A stretch of DNA of 64,000 nt, from positions 2,577,152 through 2,641,151 of the forward strand of contig NC_092089.1 of the NCBI RefSeq assembly GCF_045679555.1, read 5' to 3'. This DNA comes from Salvelinus alpinus. Its lineage: Eukaryota; Chordata; Actinopteri; Salmoniformes; Salmonidae. How positions within the stretch are numbered: the stretch's first letter is position 1; every line of letters starts with the position of its first letter. Shown one piece after another: positions 56,077 through 64,000 of this stretch. A model generated the notes under the pieces. It was not told the origin of the DNA and made no database searches. It saw only the letters and a program-made list of their open reading frames with translations. The translations under genes and the position numbers were made by a program.

Positions 56077-57499
56077 CTAAATCACGGAGGTAGTGGTGCC
56101 TTCCGCTGCGTCAGCGTACCACAACAACTGATCAAGTGAAAAGGAAGAAGGGCTAACATGGGGAGGTATAATGTGCTGTTCCACTGTTACAGAGGCTTTC
56201 CCTGGTAAGATCCTAGCAGCGTAGAGATTACTGCCAATATTGATGTATGGAAACAATCTCTCTGTAAAAGTGTGTGTGTATGTGTGTGTTATTATCAAGG
56301 TCGTAAAAGGACAGTGTATCTCTGTCCCAGTCCAGCTGCACTCTGATCCGATGGGGTTTATTTTCCAGTGTCAGGACAGTCTGTGGCCCTTTTGGACAAC
56401 GTGCCCAGTATTTATCATTATAATAGCCTACACGCCAGAGTCCAGTCTGTACCACTCCCTTCCTCTGGACAGACTTATAGACTACACCTACAAACTACAC
56501 TGTATTGTCCCCGACGTCTGTGTCCCAACTGTGTGTCCCAGAGTCAAAGCCCTCAGAGCCCAGGATCATTCGATAGTTATCAAACCTCTCTGGGTTGTCA
56601 GGAAGCAGCCGTATCCCATCACTGAATCTCATACTGGTCAGATCGTCAGACAGGATGAGACATGGATGGGCAGTGTTGGGGTCCAGAATCACAGGCGCTG
56701 AACAGAGAAAAAGAGAGACATGTTTAAAACCAGAGATCCACTGTTTTTTAATTTACTGGGGCATTATTGCCAGATGATCAGTGATATTTTATCTGAAATT
56801 GTCTGAATGCAATTTAAAAATGTTTGTGAAGATATGAACATTGGTAAGAATAAAATCAGACTCACTGTATTGAACAGACTTCAGCATCTTCTCCAGAACT
56901 CTGACCTGCAGGTTGCTCAGGTGCTTTGCCACATTGATCAGCGCTCCAGAAACAAGCTCTGGATCTGGGCTTGTGCACTGGGCTCTAGAAGAATATCCAA
57001 GAGTTAGTGATACGGTGGGGTTGGGTTCAGAACCACAGGGAACAGAGAGAGAGAAGAGGCCAATCACTTAGGGTCCAGATTCTTCACCCTTCACCTGAGG
57101 TGTGGCGGACAAATAGGACGTAGCCTTACCTTTTTAACGTGTCCTTGTAGTTCTGCAGGTGAACAAAAGTGCAAATGAATCAATAATACATGTAATCACT
57201 GAAATCAATCATCAGTTAATAATCAATAAATCTATCCCAAATAACCTCTAGACAACAGAGATATTGGTCCTTACCTGCAGGAATGAGATGTCATCAGATA
57301 CCAGGTCCTTCTTTATGGCTCTCGTTGTGTCTAAAATGGCTGTTATCTCTCTGTTCATATCGTCAATCATCTTCTTCATCCTCCGACTCTTCTCCTCCTC
57401 TTCCTCCCTCAGGACAGCCATCCTGGCTGCCTCTTCATATCGTAGAAACTGGTGAAGTTTCTCAAAGTCCTCCTGAATCTGATTTTCTGTCTTCTGGGC
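56077..57499 (-). pseudogene. TRIM35-like (coiled coil plus PRY/SPRY) pseudogene
   Basis: Exon-like blocks with GT/AG borders: 57499-57275 (coiled coil, EDFEKLHQFLRYEEAARM), 57152-57130 (23-bp mini-exon, NYKDTLK), 56984-56866 (PDPELVSGALINVAKHL) and 56697-56077 ([33 protein letters not shown]). This is the exon layout of fish TRIM35-like genes, E3 ligases often tied to antiviral defence. Two faults: an in-frame TAG at 56497-56495, where the family has Trp after DNTV, and a frameshift in a CA-rich stretch near 56280, after which TFTERLFPYIN follows in another frame. The RING and B-box exons are not found between 57500 and rundc3b. A decayed, 5'-incomplete copy. Confidence 0.87.
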
Positions 57500-59506
57500 C
57501 TAAAAATAAAATAGTCTAGTTTTCTCAGCTGTTTGTATCTGTCTTGTTTAGTGAGCAGGGATTTAATTATCTGTGTTGCTGGAGCTTCCTCCTACTCCTC
57601 AGTAGCTGCTGGAGTAAGTTGTGCTTAATTTGAGTCCTGTGGTGACAGAACAGGTCATTAAACACCAGTTTAAATGTTACTGTCAGGGACTTTATTTTGG
57701 ACCGGGGCCTGCTGGGTTAAACGTTACATCCCGCTCTAACACTAGGGTCGTGGTAGGGGAAAAACATGGAGATCTATGTGTATACATGGGGAATGAACAT
57801 ACACATTGGTACAGAATTCAAACAAAACACAAGCCTAAATATATTGTTTAGTACAGTAGTTTATTCAAAATAGCAGGAGAAAATAAATAAATCAAAGTAA
57901 TAAAATCAATGTGCAATATCACAATACTATTAACTGTGTGTGTGTGTGTGTGTGTGTGAGACAGAACACACCCTGAACACTTTCCCCACATGCCTCTGAT
58001 CAAAATAAATCTCAAAGCAGTCAGAGACAGAAGATGCAACCCCAATACAGCCTATAACATTCAACCTAACCAAACGGTTCAACCTAACCCTGTTGGACAG
58101 GAAACATTTCCTGAGAATACAAACCCTTTATGACGCATAAAGATAACACAACTGTGTGGTTAAATCCAAAACGGATTGTGGATGAGATACATTGCCCCCC
58201 CCCCAAAAAAAGAATTCGCTGACGCACACCCAGAACAATGTGTTTGTGTGGAGGTGCTGACTAATGTCAAATAAACTATCAAAATGAAGTCGGACACTCA
58301 ATAAATTACTGGGAGTTTATATATGGGGTATTTACCAATGTGTCTGTGCCTGAAGAAGGCACAGTGATGCCCAAACGCTGGTAAATACCCAATAAATTAC
58401 TGGGAGTTTATATATGGAGTGTCTGACTTTATTTTGATGGTTTATAAGATAGTCAATGCCATCAATAATATGATTATGGCTGCAAGTCAAGTACCACAGA
58501 GGATTGACCGTAGAAACAGAAAACAGAAAAGCAACACTGTTCTCCTCTAGATATTTCAAGGCCCTTCCAACATTATAAATAATGAGGATAGTCCAGTCCT
58601 CTGGCAGGAATACAATACCTAAATACGTCCGTTCTTTGAGATGTATTTCTTTGGCCGCTGAGTCGGACCTACCATGGCCATCTATAGTAGAGCTCACTTA
58701 AGTTGCCAGGGTAACAGGACAACACCTGCAAGTTGATGAGGCATGAACAGAACCACTAGTCTACAGGCTTTAACACTGTTGAGAAACAAATCCTAAACTT
58801 CAACACTCCTTACCCATCCCTAAATAAATCCTAAAGAAAGCCATTCCTCAAGTTTTGTCAATCTCTGGGATGCTGAGCATGTTTACATCATGAGGAGTCC
58901 TTTAAGTGACACCAAAAGGTCTGGTCGATAGTGTCAAGTGGCGTTCTCCTTGGTCTGCAGTGATCTGAACACATAAGATAGGTGACAACAGTATGCCTAC
59001 CCAGAACTGGCTTTCAACTATGCAGTTGTTTTCCCATCAGTGCAGATATACAACAAACTAATAAATAAACATGGGGTCGGTTCTGGTCAATATAGTCCTG
59101 GTTTTTCCAACGGCTCTGCGCTTACATTGAAGGACTGACTACTGAAGCGCTGGTTCCAGGGTCAGTTCGGGTTGTAAATTCCAAATGATTGACTGCGGCT
59201 CCCATGTTTTGAGCTATGAGTTCCTTCAATATTTCTTTTAAAAAACTCAAGAGTTCCTGGATCCAGATTCCATGTGATTTAGTCATAGAAATTCCAATAA
59301 ATAAATCTCTATGCAGTCTGATTCTACGACCTGTGTTGCATCTGGTAATCTATGAATTGAGCCTGGGGACGAAGTTAGATCTCTGGGTTTAGGACGGGGT
59401 GGGGTGGAATGTTATTTAAAAAGGCTGAGTTCCAATTCCAGGATCCAAATCTGGCTCTCTTTCTCCAAACCATGTGCTGGGTCTCTTGTTCTAGGACGGG
59501 GTGAGG
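57500..59506. other. Spacer between the TRIM pseudogene and rundc3b
   Basis: No RING, B-box or other exon found on either strand. A short TG run lies at about 57938-57958. The 58278-58438 palindrome is listed separately. The left part may include the rundc3b 3' untranslated region, which would start at 59506 and run leftwards. Confidence 0.5.
58278..58438. repeat. Palindromic repeat with nested direct repeat
   Basis: Outer arms 58278-58299 and 58417-58438 are inverted copies. A segment starting AATAAATTACTGGGAGTTTA occurs at 58300 and again at 58391. The centre has GGGTATTTACC (58326) pairing with GGTAAATACCC (58380), around CTGAAGA and CAAAC. The family is not identified. Confidence 0.75.
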
Positions 59507-63906
<4,400 letters not shown>

Positions 63907-64000
63907 TTAAGTTTCCATTATACATCAGGCCTGCATAGTAGCTCTTTAAAACAGACATCATTATAATACAAATACATACTGCCCTTCCTACTTAGCCACA

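Overview
This window is vertebrate nuclear DNA from a salmonid fish. The diagnosis rests on dispersed repeats seen here: HpaI-type tRNA-Lys SINEs, tRNA-Leu-type SINEs, a Sleeping-Beauty-like Tc1 element with intact ends, and L2/Rex1-like LINEs with the usual salmonid 3' tail. Genes have introns with GT/AG junctions whose reading phases join correctly, so I rebuilt them exon by exon. The genus cannot be told from this sequence.

Gene order, left to right: adam22 (minus strand, first three coding exons, 24932 to 20597), dbf4 (minus, complete, 12 exons, 631 codons, 40930 to 34403), slc25a40 (plus, complete, 10 coding exons, 345 codons, 42166 to 54757), a broken TRIM35-like copy (minus, 57499 to 56077), and rundc3b (minus, last eight coding exons, 63885 to 59507; its 5' part lies beyond the right edge). 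This is the ADAM22-DBF4-SLC25A40-RUNDC3B order and orientation of human 7q21, mirrored. dbf4 and slc25a40 are head to head across about 1.2 kb and probably share a promoter. The four genes do not form a pathway: they are a synapse-type ADAM, the CDC7 kinase activator, a mitochondrial glutathione-type carrier and a Rap2-interacting RUN protein.

Positions 1-20596 are inferred to be adam22 intron 3. They are dominated by tandem repeats: a 5.3 kb array of 16/17-bp units, a C-rich G-quadruplex-prone array, a (CA)n tract, exactly 101 copies of a 50-bp unit without any indel, and a 45-bp array. This stretch also carries a LINE interrupted by a Tc1 element and a palindromic element interrupted by a LINE tail. 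Between adam22 and dbf4 is a nested transposon stack (25982-31448), in which a Ty3/gypsy-type element with identical LTRs and a perfect 5-bp target duplication sits inside a Tc1 element, followed by a hAT-like remnant. Intron 6 of slc25a40 carries two minisatellites, one copying the exon 6 splice donor and one copying a splice-acceptor-like motif.

I found no prokaryotic-type system, CRISPR array, rRNA gene or functional tRNA gene. The longest open frames in the window, at 1-5350, are by-products of a repeat unit without stop codons. The most interesting items are the splice-site-copying minisatellites, the out-of-frame duplication at the dbf4 C terminus, the rundc3b C-terminal frame change, the very uniform 50-bp array and the young integrase-less LTR element.
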